Shown: positions 14,718 to 20,074 of the stretch, in pieces
How the letters are laid out: each line of letters opens with the position of its first letter
Position numbering within the stretch: position 1 is the stretch's first letter
Made by a program: the position numbers and the translations under genes
Origin: a virus
Length of the DNA stretch: 23,808 nucleotides
Direction: 5' to 3' (one strand)
IMG/VR virus record: IMGVR_UViG_3300025430_000106
Coordinates: 1 to 23,808 of that record
Notes under the pieces: generated by a model
The model's database searches: none
What the model was told of the DNA's origin: nothing
The model's input: only the letters and a program-made list of their open reading frames with translations

Positions 14718-14944
14718 GGTTTGTCCTTTACCCATAGGCAGTCAAAACAGATGCGCATCATCCAACGCACGAACCAGTTTGGCTCCTTGCCTTTGTTAGG
14801 GCGATAAATAATGCCTGTCAGTCCGGGTCGGTTGCCGAACAGATAACACTGCCACTCTGATTTCTCAGGCGTCAGCGTGAATGTGTATTCCTGTGGCTTG
14901 TAAACCCATTTATCTGTGTCTGTTGGGTGTTCGTACAGTGGCAT
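14714..14944 (-). CDS. hypothetical protein with Trp/aromatic-rich core (76 aa)
   Basis: Of several in-frame starts I chose ATG 14944 (MPLYEHPTDTDKWVYKPQEY), with GGAG 5 bases upstream and the start 3 bases after the previous gene's stop. A longer frame to 15079 lies entirely inside that gene and is low-complexity. The protein has many aromatic residues (WQCYLFGNRPGLTGIIYRP, WFVRWMMRICFDCLW) and a hydrophobic C-terminal segment that might be an amphipathic or membrane-associated helix. Function unknown. Confidence 0.72.
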   Translation of the reverse strand: MPLYEHPTDTDKWVYKPQEYTFTLTPEKSEWQCYLFGNRPGLTGIIYRPNKGKEPNWFVRWMMRICFDCLWVKDKP

Positions 14945-14946
14945 GA

Positions 14947-15204
14947 TCACTCCAAGCTCATGTTCATCACGCGCTGCTCCATCACCTTGTTGGCCATGCG
15001 CAATGCTTTGTTGTCGGCCTCTAAGCGATTGATCTTGGTCTGCATGTGCATCAATCGGCTGCTGGCTTGGTCGATCCAATCCTTCACTTCTTGCGGCATA
15101 GCGAATTCTTTTTCTACAGACTTCACTGGTTTCTGTGTACTTTTAGGGGTTTTGCTCGGTTCAACCGACTGTTTTTTGGCGGTTGTTTTTTTGGCGGTGG
15201 TCAT
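14947..15204 (-). CDS. Lys-rich protein with C-terminal coiled coil (85 aa)
   Basis: Start ATG 15204 overlaps the upstream stop (ATGA). Residues 1-32 are Lys/Thr/Ser/Pro-rich and probably disordered (MTTAKKTTAKKQSVEPSKTP). Residues about 36-80 form a likely coiled coil (VKDWIDQASSRLMHMQTKIN, then RLEADNKALRMANKVMEQRV). The basic tail plus coiled coil layout suits a DNA- or protein-binding dimer, as in histone-like tails, but no family is recognised. Confidence 0.75.
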   Translation of the reverse strand: MTTAKKTTAKKQSVEPSKTPKSTQKPVKSVEKEFAMPQEVKDWIDQASSRLMHMQTKINRLEADNKALRMANKVMEQRVMNMSLE

Positions 15205-15386
15205 TTGTTTGATCCTGTGTTGCGGTCAAGGTTGCGGGTGATCTGCTTCAACTCTTCAATTTCGGCGTTTTGGCGCATTTTTTCTTGAGTTGATGCTTGT
15301 GGTCGGAATATCCGATCAAAGCTCTCCATGAAGGCTTTGGAGTCTTCTGGACGGCGTTTGTCGCCTTTGCCTGCTTCGTGTGTCAT
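15201..15386 (-). CDS. GKGDxRRP-type small phage protein (61 aa)
   Basis: I chose ATG 15386 (MTHEAGKGDKRRPED), which shares its A with the TAA stop of the previous gene (TAATG) and has AAAGGA further upstream; an ATG eight codons higher lies inside that gene. The N-terminal 'HEAGKGDxRRP' signature is frequent in small phage proteins of unknown role; the rest is charged and helical (STQEKMRQNAEIEELKQITR). No catalytic residues can be named. Confidence 0.75.
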   Translation of the reverse strand: MTHEAGKGDKRRPEDSKAFMESFDRIFRPQASTQEKMRQNAEIEELKQITRNLDRNTGSNK

Positions 15387-15580
15387 TAGTCCATGTCCTT
15401 TGCTAAACAAACAAGTGATTTTGGGACGGTTCTAAAAGTGTCTGCTTTGCCTTGTTCAGTGATGAGCTGAACTCTGGCTTTTTCGCACAGCGCTTTGGTT
15501 TTGAATTCGCCGAGGCGTTCCCAACCCAAACTGTTGTTGCTAGTGTTTTGCAACACCACGAGGATGAATGCTCCGATCAT
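15386..15580 (-). CDS. hypothetical small protein (64 aa)
   Basis: ATG 15580 overlaps the upstream stop (ATGA) and is preceded by AAGGAG. The protein starts MIGAFILVVLQNTSNNSLGW and continues RLGEFKTKALCEKARVQLIT. The first residues are hydrophobic beta-like rather than a true membrane helix. The pattern 'strand, aromatic loop, helix starting KTKALCEKA, strand' resembles small alpha/beta phage proteins of unknown function. Two Cys are present but without a metal motif. Confidence 0.75.
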   Translation of the reverse strand: MIGAFILVVLQNTSNNSLGWERLGEFKTKALCEKARVQLITEQGKADTFRTVPKSLVCLAKDMD

Positions 15581-15840
15581 GTGTTTCTGCTCCTTAATTT
15601 GGCTTCAACCTCTTCAACAATTGCTTCGGGGTTTTTAAGTTTGACGCAATAATCAATTTCCTCATCCGTCAGGCCAACCCATTTACGCTGTGCGTCACTC
15701 TTTCCAGCTTCATAAATCAACTCAGCAAATTTTTTGTTGTATACCTGATACCACCTAGTGCTTTTGTATCTGCTTGCTGTGGCTCCATCCGCAAATGCAG
15801 TTGCCAACGCTTTGAAGTTTTCTACATCCTCTTTGTTCAT
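15577..15840 (-). CDS. hypothetical protein with an LTDEEI module (87 aa)
   Basis: ATG 15840 overlaps the upstream stop (ATGA), with GAGGAG 9-10 bases upstream. The N-terminal half (ENFKALATAFADGATASRYK, WYQVYNKKFAELIYEAGKSD) is helical. Then comes RKWVGLTDEEIDYCVKLKNP, a module also present, with variation, in the proteins at 16162-16497 (RKWVDLTGEELETL) and 16501-16866 (RKPLTNEQIDEI). It ends in EVEAKLRSRNT. Such 'RK-LT-E-E-I' blocks are widespread in small phage hypothetical proteins. Function unknown. Confidence 0.76.
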   Translation of the reverse strand: MNKEDVENFKALATAFADGATASRYKSTRWYQVYNKKFAELIYEAGKSDAQRKWVGLTDEEIDYCVKLKNPEAIVEEVEAKLRSRNT

Positions 15841-16007
15841 GTGTTCTTCTCCTCTGATGGGCCATTGAACAGCGCCATGCCAAGTTGCCCAAGCATGACC
15901 GCCTTTAACTCTTCACGTTCTTCTTCTGGATATTCCTGAGCAACTTCATCCATGATTTTCATGATGCTGGCGGCTACTTCTTTTGCTGGAATTGGTTTTG
16001 CACTCAT
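15837..16007 (-). CDS. small acidic helical protein (56 aa)
   Basis: ATG 16007 overlaps the upstream TGA and has AAGGAG 8-9 bases before it; the stop TGA overlaps the next ATG. The protein starts MSAKPIPAKEVAASIMKIMD, continues with EYPEEEREELKAVMLGQLGM and ends SEEKNT. It is almost all amphipathic helix. No family recognised. Its ribosome site and start are part of a 17-base segment repeated exactly at the next gene. Confidence 0.78.
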   Translation of the reverse strand: MSAKPIPAKEVAASIMKIMDEVAQEYPEEEREELKAVMLGQLGMALFNGPSEEKNT

Positions 16008-16165
16008 GTGTTCTTCTCCTTACGTTTGGCGTTAGCCCAGCTTTTCTCCATAAGTTGCCTTGTCTTTTTGTCATAGTAATAAACAAACCACATCACAAAC
16101 GGCAATGACCATGCTAGTCCAGCTAGAGTCCATGCCAAGCCCAACAAAATCCATTCGACCATCAT
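16004..16165 (-). CDS. single-membrane-helix small protein (53 aa)
   Basis: ATG 16165 overlaps the upstream stop; a second ATG follows immediately and either may be used. AAGGAG precedes by 9 bases. Residues about 4-31 are a long hydrophobic, Trp-rich segment (WILLGLAWTLAGLAWSLPFV, then MWFVYYY) followed by a basic tail (DKKTRQLMEKSWANAKRK). This predicts one inner-membrane helix with the tail in the cytoplasm. A role in host takeover or lysis timing is possible, but nothing in the sequence decides it. Confidence 0.78.
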   Translation of the reverse strand: MMVEWILLGLAWTLAGLAWSLPFVMWFVYYYDKKTRQLMEKSWANAKRKEKNT

Positions 16166-16497
16166 GCGTTTTTCTCCTTACATTTGTCTGCAACTGCCCA
16201 TATTGCGCCTAAAGTTAGCGAACGGTTTTCACGCAAAAGTGTTTCTAATTCTTCGCCAGTCAGGTCTACCCATTTGCGGGGTTGTGGTGTGGTGTAGAGA
16301 GGGATTCCAAAAATCATTGCTTTTCGTATTTCCTCAAGAGTAGCTGGCTCACCCTGCTCTGCCTTGGGTTGTGGGTGAAAGTCGCTATGCTCTTTCATGG
16401 CTTTGCGGCTGAAAAAGCCGGACGTAAACTCTTGCTGTTGCTTGGATTGTGAATACTGACAAACACAATTCCATTTTCCACATAAGTTACATGGCAT
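16162..16497 (-). CDS. hypothetical protein with N-terminal Cys cluster and LYTTPQ-RK module (111 aa)
   Basis: ATG 16497 has a clean AGGAG 6 bases upstream. The N-terminus MPCNLCGKWNCVC carries four Cys (two CxxC/CxC pairs) and could bind zinc. The middle is polar. From about residue 50 the sequence GEPATLEEIRKAM, then IPLYTTPQPRKWVDLTGEEL matches, at protein and DNA level, the second half of the neighbouring gene 16501-16866. It ends SLTLGAIWAVADKCKEKNA. Related modules are common in hypothetical phage proteins. The function is unknown; the shared part looks like a mobile or duplicated protein segment. Confidence 0.76.
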   Translation of the reverse strand: MPCNLCGKWNCVCQYSQSKQQQEFTSGFFSRKAMKEHSDFHPQPKAEQGEPATLEEIRKAMIFGIPLYTTPQPRKWVDLTGEELETLLRENRSLTLGAIWAVADKCKEKNA

Positions 16498-16500
16498 TGC

Positions 16501-16866
16501 TTACTCCTTTATGCCGTGGGCGGCTTCGATTGCTCTGGCAAAACGAGTTCTAAAGTCATTCACAATTCCGACCAAAGTCATATTTGACACTATATCGGCG
16601 ATTTCATCAATTTGCTCATTCGTCAGCGGCTTGCGTTGTTGTGGTGTGGTGTAGAGGTCTCCAGCAACAGGACCGTTTACCCAATCAATGTAATGCCGAG
16701 CGATGGATTCATCACCACGCAAAGGAAATACACGACAACACGCCACAGGCTCACCCTGCTCTTGCTTGGCTAGTGCTTCTTCTAGGGCTTTGATAGCGTC
16801 TTCTGCTGACACCGTGTAGTTGCCTTCGATATGCTCAAGCGCCAGCTTCATTGCTTCAATGGTCAT
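16501..16866 (-). CDS. hypothetical protein with LYTTPQ-RK-LT module (121 aa)
   Basis: Two ATG codons stand in tandem (16869 and 16866). I prefer the second (MTIEAMKLALEHIEGNY) because GGAG then has a 6-base spacing. The gene overlaps the end of the 39-residue gene upstream. The N-terminal half is helical (AEDAIKALEEALAKQEQGEP), followed by an insert with CCRVFPLRGDESIARHYIDW and then the module DLYTTPQQRKPLTNEQIDEI shared with the gene at 16162-16497. The C-terminus IVNDFRTRFARAIEAAHGIK resembles the 'F-ARAIE-AHGI' end I recall from many phage proteins. Function unknown. Confidence 0.76.
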   Translation of the reverse strand: MTIEAMKLALEHIEGNYTVSAEDAIKALEEALAKQEQGEPVACCRVFPLRGDESIARHYIDWVNGPVAGDLYTTPQQRKPLTNEQIDEIADIVSNMTLVGIVNDFRTRFARAIEAAHGIKE

Positions 16867-16975
16867 CATCTTCTCCCCAAGGATGGTTCACAGCATCAGC
16901 GTACAACGCCAAGCAACCTCCTACGATAAAAATGGCAACAATGCCGCCAACAACAATGTCAATCCAATCCATCAT
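16856..16975 (-). CDS. tiny membrane protein (39 aa)
   Basis: The frame begins at tandem ATG codons at 16975, overlapping the stop of the 52-residue gene (ATGA), and ends at TGA 16856, 11 bases inside the next gene. The product is MMDWIDIVVGGIVAIFIVGG then CLALYADAVNHPWGEDDDH. Residues 5-27 form one clear membrane helix with an acidic C-terminal tail. AGGT stands 3-4 bases before the first ATG. The gene has no known relatives that I can name. The overlaps on both sides and the clean membrane segment argue that it is real. Confidence 0.7.
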   Translation of the reverse strand: MMDWIDIVVGGIVAIFIVGGCLALYADAVNHPWGEDDDH

Positions 16976-17130
16976 TTACCTGCTCTTTCTTTGCTGAGAT
17001 ACAAAAAGTTGTGTTTGTAAGTGCGGCGCAGTTGGATCAATGCTTTGGTGGCTTGCGCCAACTCTTCGTTTGAGAATCTTGCCCAAATCGTAGGTTTGCC
17101 GTCCTTGTGTTTTTCTTTGAGGTAAATCAT
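16972..17130 (-). CDS. small basic protein (52 aa)
   Basis: ATG 17130 overlaps the upstream stop (ATGA); TGA 16972 overlaps the next ATG. The protein starts MIYLKEKHKDGKPTIWARFS and continues NEELAQATKALIQLRRTYKH to LSKERAGK. It looks like a short beta hairpin followed by a basic amphipathic helix, possibly nucleic-acid binding. A longer frame in another register (to 17173) overlaps it but has no ribosome site and starts inside the upstream gene. Family not recognised. Confidence 0.74.
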   Translation of the reverse strand: MIYLKEKHKDGKPTIWARFSNEELAQATKALIQLRRTYKHNFLYLSKERAGK

Positions 17131-17330
17131 TTTTCGTGCTCAAGTTTGAAAAGCAACATGATTGCAAAGACACACGCCCATACGGTCAACGTAACTTTTA
17201 AACCCGTTGTCCAATTAGCCAAATCCCAACTTGCTGAGATGCCAGCGCCAATCACGTACCAAAACGCATAACTGACAATGAATGGTGTCATGCAATACCC
17301 GATGATTGAGAAGTAGCGCTTCATGGTCAT
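17127..17330 (-). CDS. two-helix membrane protein (67 aa)
   Basis: ATG 17330 overlaps the upstream stop (ATGA). Residues about 8-29 (IIGYCMTPFIVSYAFWYVIG) and 45-62 (LKVTLTVWACVFAIMLLFKL) are membrane helices joined by a short Trp-rich loop, with a charged end LEHEK. It is small enough for a holin and has two helices, but no lysozyme or endolysin gene is in the window and holins are too diverse to call from length. I leave it as a membrane protein. Confidence 0.75.
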   Translation of the reverse strand: MTMKRYFSIIGYCMTPFIVSYAFWYVIGAGISASWDLANWTTGLKVTLTVWACVFAIMLLFKLEHEK

Positions 17331-17605
17331 TGCCTTTGGCTTGGGATGCGGTTCAGGATGGCTTCAGCCGCGTTTTTGAGGGCTGTGCATGTCTCACCCT
17401 CATCTTCGGCTGCCGCCAGCTCTTTGACCAAGTCTGAGCACGCTTGGCGCTCGATGAAGATGGCACGCTTGGTTGTCTCAATGGCCACGGTCATGATTTC
17501 AGCTTGGGCGATGGCCATGGCTTCGTCAAACTCTTGTTGAGTGAAAAACTTGACATGCCCAGCATTTCCCAAGATTTGTTTTTGCAAGTCGCTAATTTCT
17601 TTCAT
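17327..17605 (-). CDS. hypothetical helical protein (92 aa)
   Basis: I chose ATG 17605 (MKEISDLQKQILGNAGHVKF) because GAGG stands 5 bases upstream and the start lies just after the previous stop; an ATG thirteen codons higher lies inside the previous gene. The protein is mostly helical, with a central segment AIAQAEIMTVAIETTKRAIF, then ERQACSDLVKELAAAEDEGE. This resembles the 'AxAxERxAC...' helix seen in other small proteins of this genome (20199-20459 and 23106-23351). No catalytic feature. Function unknown. Confidence 0.76.
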   Translation of the reverse strand: MKEISDLQKQILGNAGHVKFFTQQEFDEAMAIAQAEIMTVAIETTKRAIFIERQACSDLVKELAAAEDEGETCTALKNAAEAILNRIPSQRQ

Positions 17606-17612
17606 GATGTCC

Positions 17613-17801
17613 TCAGTTGTTTGAAAAGTAATATGCCAAGCCAACCCACATCACCAGAGCCACGTAGGCCATGAGCAGGTTGCGCCAGCTATTGTTTTGC
17701 TCAGGTGGGTAGAACCACCCTGCACGGTCGATTGAGTTGGGGAATGCTTCCAGCAGCGTGCGCGGGTAACAGCGTGTTGTTGGGTTGAGGTCTTCAAGCA
17801 T
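17613..17801 (-). CDS. small C-terminally anchored membrane protein (62 aa)
   Basis: I chose ATG 17801 (MLEDLNPTTRCYPRTLLEAF) with GGAGG 6 bases upstream; a TTG two codons earlier is less likely. The polar N-terminal half contains YPRTLLEAFPNSIDRAGWFY and PPEQNNSWRN. The C-terminal half is one membrane helix (LLMAYVALVMWVGLAYYFSN). The gene overlaps the upstream coding end by 8 bases. I believe I have seen this compact 'PRTLxEAFP...PPEQ...membrane helix' protein in other phages, always unnamed. Tail-anchored topology is predicted, with the N-terminus in the cytoplasm. Confidence 0.76.
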   Translation of the reverse strand: MLEDLNPTTRCYPRTLLEAFPNSIDRAGWFYPPEQNNSWRNLLMAYVALVMWVGLAYYFSNN

Positions 17802-17979
17802 TGGCAACCTCCAAGGCTTTTTCCAAGGCGGCGATCAACTGCTTGGTTTGGTTGTGAGTCAACGTCATGTGGGTGCGGCCACCAGGCACGTTCAAGCTGA
17901 TCCAGACATCATCGTCAAACTGGTCAACAAAGATAAAGTGGCGAAGGTTTTCTCCGTTGATGCGAATTGAGTTTTCCAT
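17794..17979 (-). CDS. hypothetical small protein (61 aa)
   Basis: ATG 17979 has AGGAG 6 bases upstream, right behind a very stable hairpin (17991-18008). The protein MENSIRINGENLRHFIFVDQ, then VWISLNVPGGRTHMTLTHNQ and TKQLIAALEKALEVANA looks like a beta sheet with a C-terminal helix. The last part (MTLTHNQTKQLIAALEKAL) resembles the end of small phage proteins in which a helix packs on a beta sheet. No catalytic residues. Function unknown. Confidence 0.78.
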   Translation of the reverse strand: MENSIRINGENLRHFIFVDQFDDDVWISLNVPGGRTHMTLTHNQTKQLIAALEKALEVANA

Positions 17980-17990
17980 GTTTTGCTCCT

Positions 17991-18008
17991 ATGGGGCCGA
18001 AGCCCCAT
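17991..18008 (-). promoter_or_regulatory. UUCG-tetraloop hairpin in front of a ribosome binding site
   Basis: On the minus strand a perfect 7-bp stem ATGGGGC/GCCCCAT closes a TTCG loop, one of the most stable RNA tetraloops. It sits 3 bases after the stop codon of the gene at 18012 and its end directly adjoins the AGGAG site of the next gene. There is no T-run, so it is not a standard terminator. It may protect the 3' end of the upstream mRNA or control access of ribosomes. On the plus strand the loop would be CGAA, so the minus strand is the likely functional one. Confidence 0.7.
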
Positions 18009-18011
18009 TGA

Positions 18012-18308
18012 TTAGTTGGACAAAGGTTTTGTTTCAGCAGACAAAATGTCTTTGGTGATCTTGGTGTGTTTGGCGACCAAGTCAGCAGGTGCATTCAGTT
18101 CTTTGGCAACTGAAGCCCATGACGTAGATTTTTTCTCTGGAGTGTGTTTGATGGTGGTCACGTACATCGTGCCAGCATATGTGCCTGCGCCAAGCAGTTT
18201 GATTTGATCTTTGAGAGCTTCTGCTTGCTCGGTCAGTTGGTCAATTTGGTCTTGGATCAAGCCGAGTTGGTCAACGATTTTGAGGGTGGTTTTGATTGCG
18301 ACTGTCAT
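18012..18308 (-). CDS. coiled-coil phage protein (98 aa), first gene after a promoter
   Basis: I chose ATG 18308 (MTVAIKTTLKIVDQLGLIQD) because GGAG lies 7 bases upstream; the frame is open to 18377, but that would start upstream of the putative promoter. Residues about 10-38 form a coiled coil (LGLIQDQIDQLTEQAEALKD), followed by a beta-like part with YAGTMYVTTIKHTPEKKSTS and the helix WASVAKELNAPADLVAKHTK. I recall this layout (coiled coil, strand, 'W-xVA-LN-xxLVAxHT') as a small conserved phage protein of unknown role. As the first gene behind the 18340-18368 motif it may be well expressed. Confidence 0.78.
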   Translation of the reverse strand: MTVAIKTTLKIVDQLGLIQDQIDQLTEQAEALKDQIKLLGAGTYAGTMYVTTIKHTPEKKSTSWASVAKELNAPADLVAKHTKITKDILSAETKPLSN

Positions 18309-18339
18309 TTGGATTCTCCAGTTAACCTGCATCATTGCA

Positions 18340-18368
18340 GTGGAGTTAGTATAACTCCAAGTTAAAGG
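18340..18368 (-). promoter_or_regulatory. promoter-like motif, copy 2
   Basis: A 29-base minus-strand segment that shares 21 bases with the one at 21379-21407. The common core is GTTATA-x-T-xx-CTCCAC preceded by CCTT. It contains a -10-like TATACT at 18348-18353 but no good -35 box. Here the core lies in a small dyad (GGAGTTA, 3 bases, TAACTCC). It stands in the 142-base gap before the gene at 18308, at the right distance for a 30-40-base leader. A host-RNA-polymerase promoter with weak -35, or an operator, are both possible. Confidence 0.55.
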
Positions 18369-18379
18369 AAAAACCATCC

Positions 18380-18402
18380 TTCACAAACATTTTTTGTGTG
18401 AA
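18380..18402. promoter_or_regulatory. operator-like dyad upstream of promoter copy 2
   Basis: A 23-bp imperfect palindrome with perfect 6-bp ends (TTCACA/TGTGAA) and an A/T-rich centre, 12 bases upstream of the promoter-like motif. The flanking 70 bases are A/T-rich and contain repeated CACAAA words. This looks like a binding site for a dimeric regulator. A weak terminator for the HNH gene that ends at 18451 is the alternative, but the stem is A/T-rich and the following T-run is separated by seven bases. Confidence 0.35.
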
Positions 18403-18450
18403 AACCCTATGTTTTGTGTTGTATTTTTACACAGACGAGAACTTGTGTTT

Positions 18451-18726
18451 TCAACGTCCAGAGACGATCAAGTCAACCGCACGTTCAATCGTGACGTTCA
18501 AGGCGTCAATCTCTTGCATCTTCTTGAGTTTCCACATCTGGCGTTGGCCATGCCACCCATTGCGGCTGCCTTGATGGCAGTCTTTGCACAGCGCAACGCA
18601 GACGTATTGGCTGTGCTGCTTGACATGGTGTGCATCGCTGGGCGGTGGTGCATCGCACACGGAGCAGGGCAGCTCCTTAACGAGTCCTACCCATGCTTTC
18701 TCTTTCTTGTTGAGCGTGTTGTTCAT
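18451..18726 (-). CDS. Ref/DUF968-like HNH nuclease-type protein (91 aa)
   Basis: ATG 18726 overlaps the upstream stop (ATGA). The core LPCSVCDAPPPSDAHHVKQH, then VALCKDCHQGSRNGWHGQRQMW (residues about 19-64) shows CxxC, an AHH motif, a second CxxCH and a final NGWHG. This matches the zinc-bound HNH-like fold of the phage P1 Ref (recombination enhancement) and DUF968 families, where the His pair and the last His bind the catalytic metal. The C-terminus (EIDALNVTIERAVDLIV) is the usual helical end. In P1, Ref acts with RecA at displacement loops. Together with the RuvC-like gene close by this suggests a role in recombination-dependent DNA processing. The family call is good; the activity is inferred. 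Confidence 0.82.
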   Translation of the reverse strand: MNNTLNKKEKAWVGLVKELPCSVCDAPPPSDAHHVKQHSQYVCVALCKDCHQGSRNGWHGQRQMWKLKKMQEIDALNVTIERAVDLIVSGR

Positions 18727-19007
18727 GGTTTACCAAACATTGGTTCTTCCCATTTTGGAATAGACAAACCAGCCATCAACAAATTTTCTTGTGGCAAATG
18801 AAATGCAGCCTCAGAATAATATTTGACTTGCTCAATCAAACCCACGCACTGGTTGTATGCCAACACCGATTTAACATGCGCCGTGTTGTTCTCCATGAGT
18901 TTTTCTAGACCCTGAATTTGGTTTGCAATCAAAACAGATAAAGCGGCTTGTCTGCTCTCCTCGCTCAGTTGAGACTGCAATATTTGAACTTCATTGATTT
19001 TTTTCAT
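18723..19007 (-). CDS. hypothetical helical protein (94 aa)
   Basis: ATG 19007 has AGGAG 7 bases upstream. The protein starts MKKINEVQILQSQLSEESRQ and is predicted to be helical over residues 3-70 (ALSVLIANQIQGLEKLMENN, VLAYNQCVGLIEQVKYYSEA), ending with a Pro-rich tail (LSIPKWEEPMFGKP). I recognise no family. Its stop overlaps the start of the HNH gene, so the two are translated together. Confidence 0.76.
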   Translation of the reverse strand: MKKINEVQILQSQLSEESRQAALSVLIANQIQGLEKLMENNTAHVKSVLAYNQCVGLIEQVKYYSEAAFHLPQENLLMAGLSIPKWEEPMFGKP

Positions 19008-19023
19008 TTGTTTCTCCTAAGTT

Positions 19024-19362
19024 TTACGACAACGAACGATCCAATGCCCTGTTGGAGGCTTCCATTGATCGCCAGACCTCAATTCGAGCCTGTGCTGCCA
19101 CCAACCCCCACCGAAGCGCTTCCGCCTTCTCTACGGCCTCTCTAAGCCCTTTGAGCAGCTCGATGTACTGGACATCTGCATAGGCTTCGATCTCCGCGGC
19201 TGCGGCTGATTTGGCACCGTTTTCAAGGGCTGTCTTCATGAGCATGGCTTTCTTGCTCTTGCGGTACTCCTCAAGATAGGTCACCTCGGCTTTGGCGTGG
19301 GCGTACTTGGCACCCTCTTTGTAGATAAAGTCAACCGACTTGTTGATGTCGTCTTGGTTCAT
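19024..19362 (-). CDS. conserved phage protein next to the resolvase (112 aa)
   Basis: I chose ATG 19362 (MNQDDINKSVDFIYKEGAKY) because GGGAG stands 5 bases upstream and the start overlaps the resolvase stop (ATGA). The protein is strongly helical: YAHAKAEVTYLEEYRKSKKA, then AEIEAYADVQYIELLKGLRE and AVEKAEALRWGLVAAQARIE, ending WRSMEASNRALDRSLS. The block 'EAYAD..Y..L..GLR.A...AE.LRW.L..A...IE.WRS..A..R' is one I recall as strongly conserved in many phages and usually near recombination genes. No enzyme motif is known. A resolvase or single-strand-annealing partner is possible. Confidence 0.82.
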   Translation of the reverse strand: MNQDDINKSVDFIYKEGAKYAHAKAEVTYLEEYRKSKKAMLMKTALENGAKSAAAAEIEAYADVQYIELLKGLREAVEKAEALRWGLVAAQARIEVWRSMEASNRALDRSLS

Positions 19363-19811
19363 ACGTTCTCCCTTCTCAGCCATTCGGCCATTAATAGCGC
19401 CTCAGCGCGTCCATTGTCTTTCTTGCGTTCCAGTGGTGCTGTTGGCCACAACTCACGTGCCAGCGCAAGGCTTTTGTCTTTGTCGTTGTCCAGCTCCATT
19501 GCCCTCTTCCAGACTCGTGGTGGCACGGCGTGGAAGGTGCTGTTGAAACGCTGGAGAATGGAGATGGCGGCACCATATGCCACGCCAAATTTGAACGTGC
19601 TGGAGACGCCTTGCTGGGGCATAGCGTGGACAAACTCAATGACAAACTCAGCGTCTTGTTTGTCCAGCGCCTGAGACATCTCTGCGTGCACCATACGGCT
19701 GTCGATGTATCTTCCATCATGGAGCATATCGCCACACGATACATACTTGCCGTGGTGATCGACCATCCCCCAAGCTCCTGAAAATCCGGGATCGACCCCT
19801 ACGTAAATCAT
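19359..19811 (-). CDS. RuvC-like Holliday-junction resolvase
   Basis: A 150-residue protein with the RNase H/RuvC pattern. Strand 1 carries the first acid in MIYVGVDPGFSGAWG (Asp7), strand 4 the second in FVIEFVHAMPQQGV (Glu59), and the C-terminal helix the third in RKKDNGRAEALLMAEWL (Asp132, with Glu137). FKFGVAYGAAISILQ (residues 73-87) is the helix after the second acid, as in phage RuvC-type enzymes, and VPPRVWKRAM (96-105) the usual Val-Pro-Pro-xxW segment. Such enzymes cut four-way or branched DNA made by recombination and clear it before packaging. Length is normal. ATG 19811 overlaps the upstream stop. Confidence 0.9.
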   Translation of the reverse strand: MIYVGVDPGFSGAWGMVDHHGKYVSCGDMLHDGRYIDSRMVHAEMSQALDKQDAEFVIEFVHAMPQQGVSSTFKFGVAYGAAISILQRFNSTFHAVPPRVWKRAMELDNDKDKSLALARELWPTAPLERKKDNGRAEALLMAEWLRRENV

Positions 19812-20074
19812 TTTTTGCCTTTCAGGTCAAAGTGGTCGCAGCGTTGCAAAACAAACCGCAATTGTGATGTTGGCTTCTTTTGTTTGTCCAAGATGCGGTG
19901 GCACAGCTTGTCTTTGTGGCCAGTGCACTCAAAGCACACACGGCGGTCATCCATCGGGTCACGGTCACGGTCAAACATGCGGCCTGCCAAATCTTCTGCT
20001 TGCACTTCGGTCAATCCTTCAGCCATGAATCGTGCTTTGCGGCGTATGACCAGTTGGTCTTCTTGTTCGGTCAC
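19808..20074 (-). CDS. hypothetical protein with a Cys/His cluster (88 aa)
   Basis: Begins at GTG 20074 overlapping the stop of the 43-residue gene (GTGA); AAGGA lies 7 bases upstream. The N-terminal half (EDQLVIRRKARFMAEGLTEV, QAEDLAGRMFDRDRD) is charged and helical. The C-terminal half has VCFECTGHKDKLCHRILDKQ and a later QRCDHFDLKGK: Cys and His spaced CxxC-x5-C-H-x17-C, plausible for a zinc-binding knuckle. The pattern ends like many small phage zinc proteins (C-D-HF). Function unknown. Its stop overlaps the resolvase start. Confidence 0.78.
   Translation of the reverse strand: MTEQEDQLVIRRKARFMAEGLTEVQAEDLAGRMFDRDRDPMDDRRVCFECTGHKDKLCHRILDKQKKPTSQLRFVLQRCDHFDLKGKK

Noticed and set aside
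14947-15079. N-terminal extension of the 76-residue gene to 15079
   Set aside because: Lies wholly inside the coiled-coil gene in another frame, low-complexity, and without a ribosome site; ATG 14944 has GGAG.
16976-17173. 65-residue minus-strand frame
   Set aside because: Overlaps the 52-residue gene in a different register; that gene has start/stop overlaps on both sides, this frame has none.
17127-17330. Holin call for the two-helix membrane protein
   Set aside because: Size and topology fit, but no endolysin or spanin gene is near and several other small membrane proteins are present.
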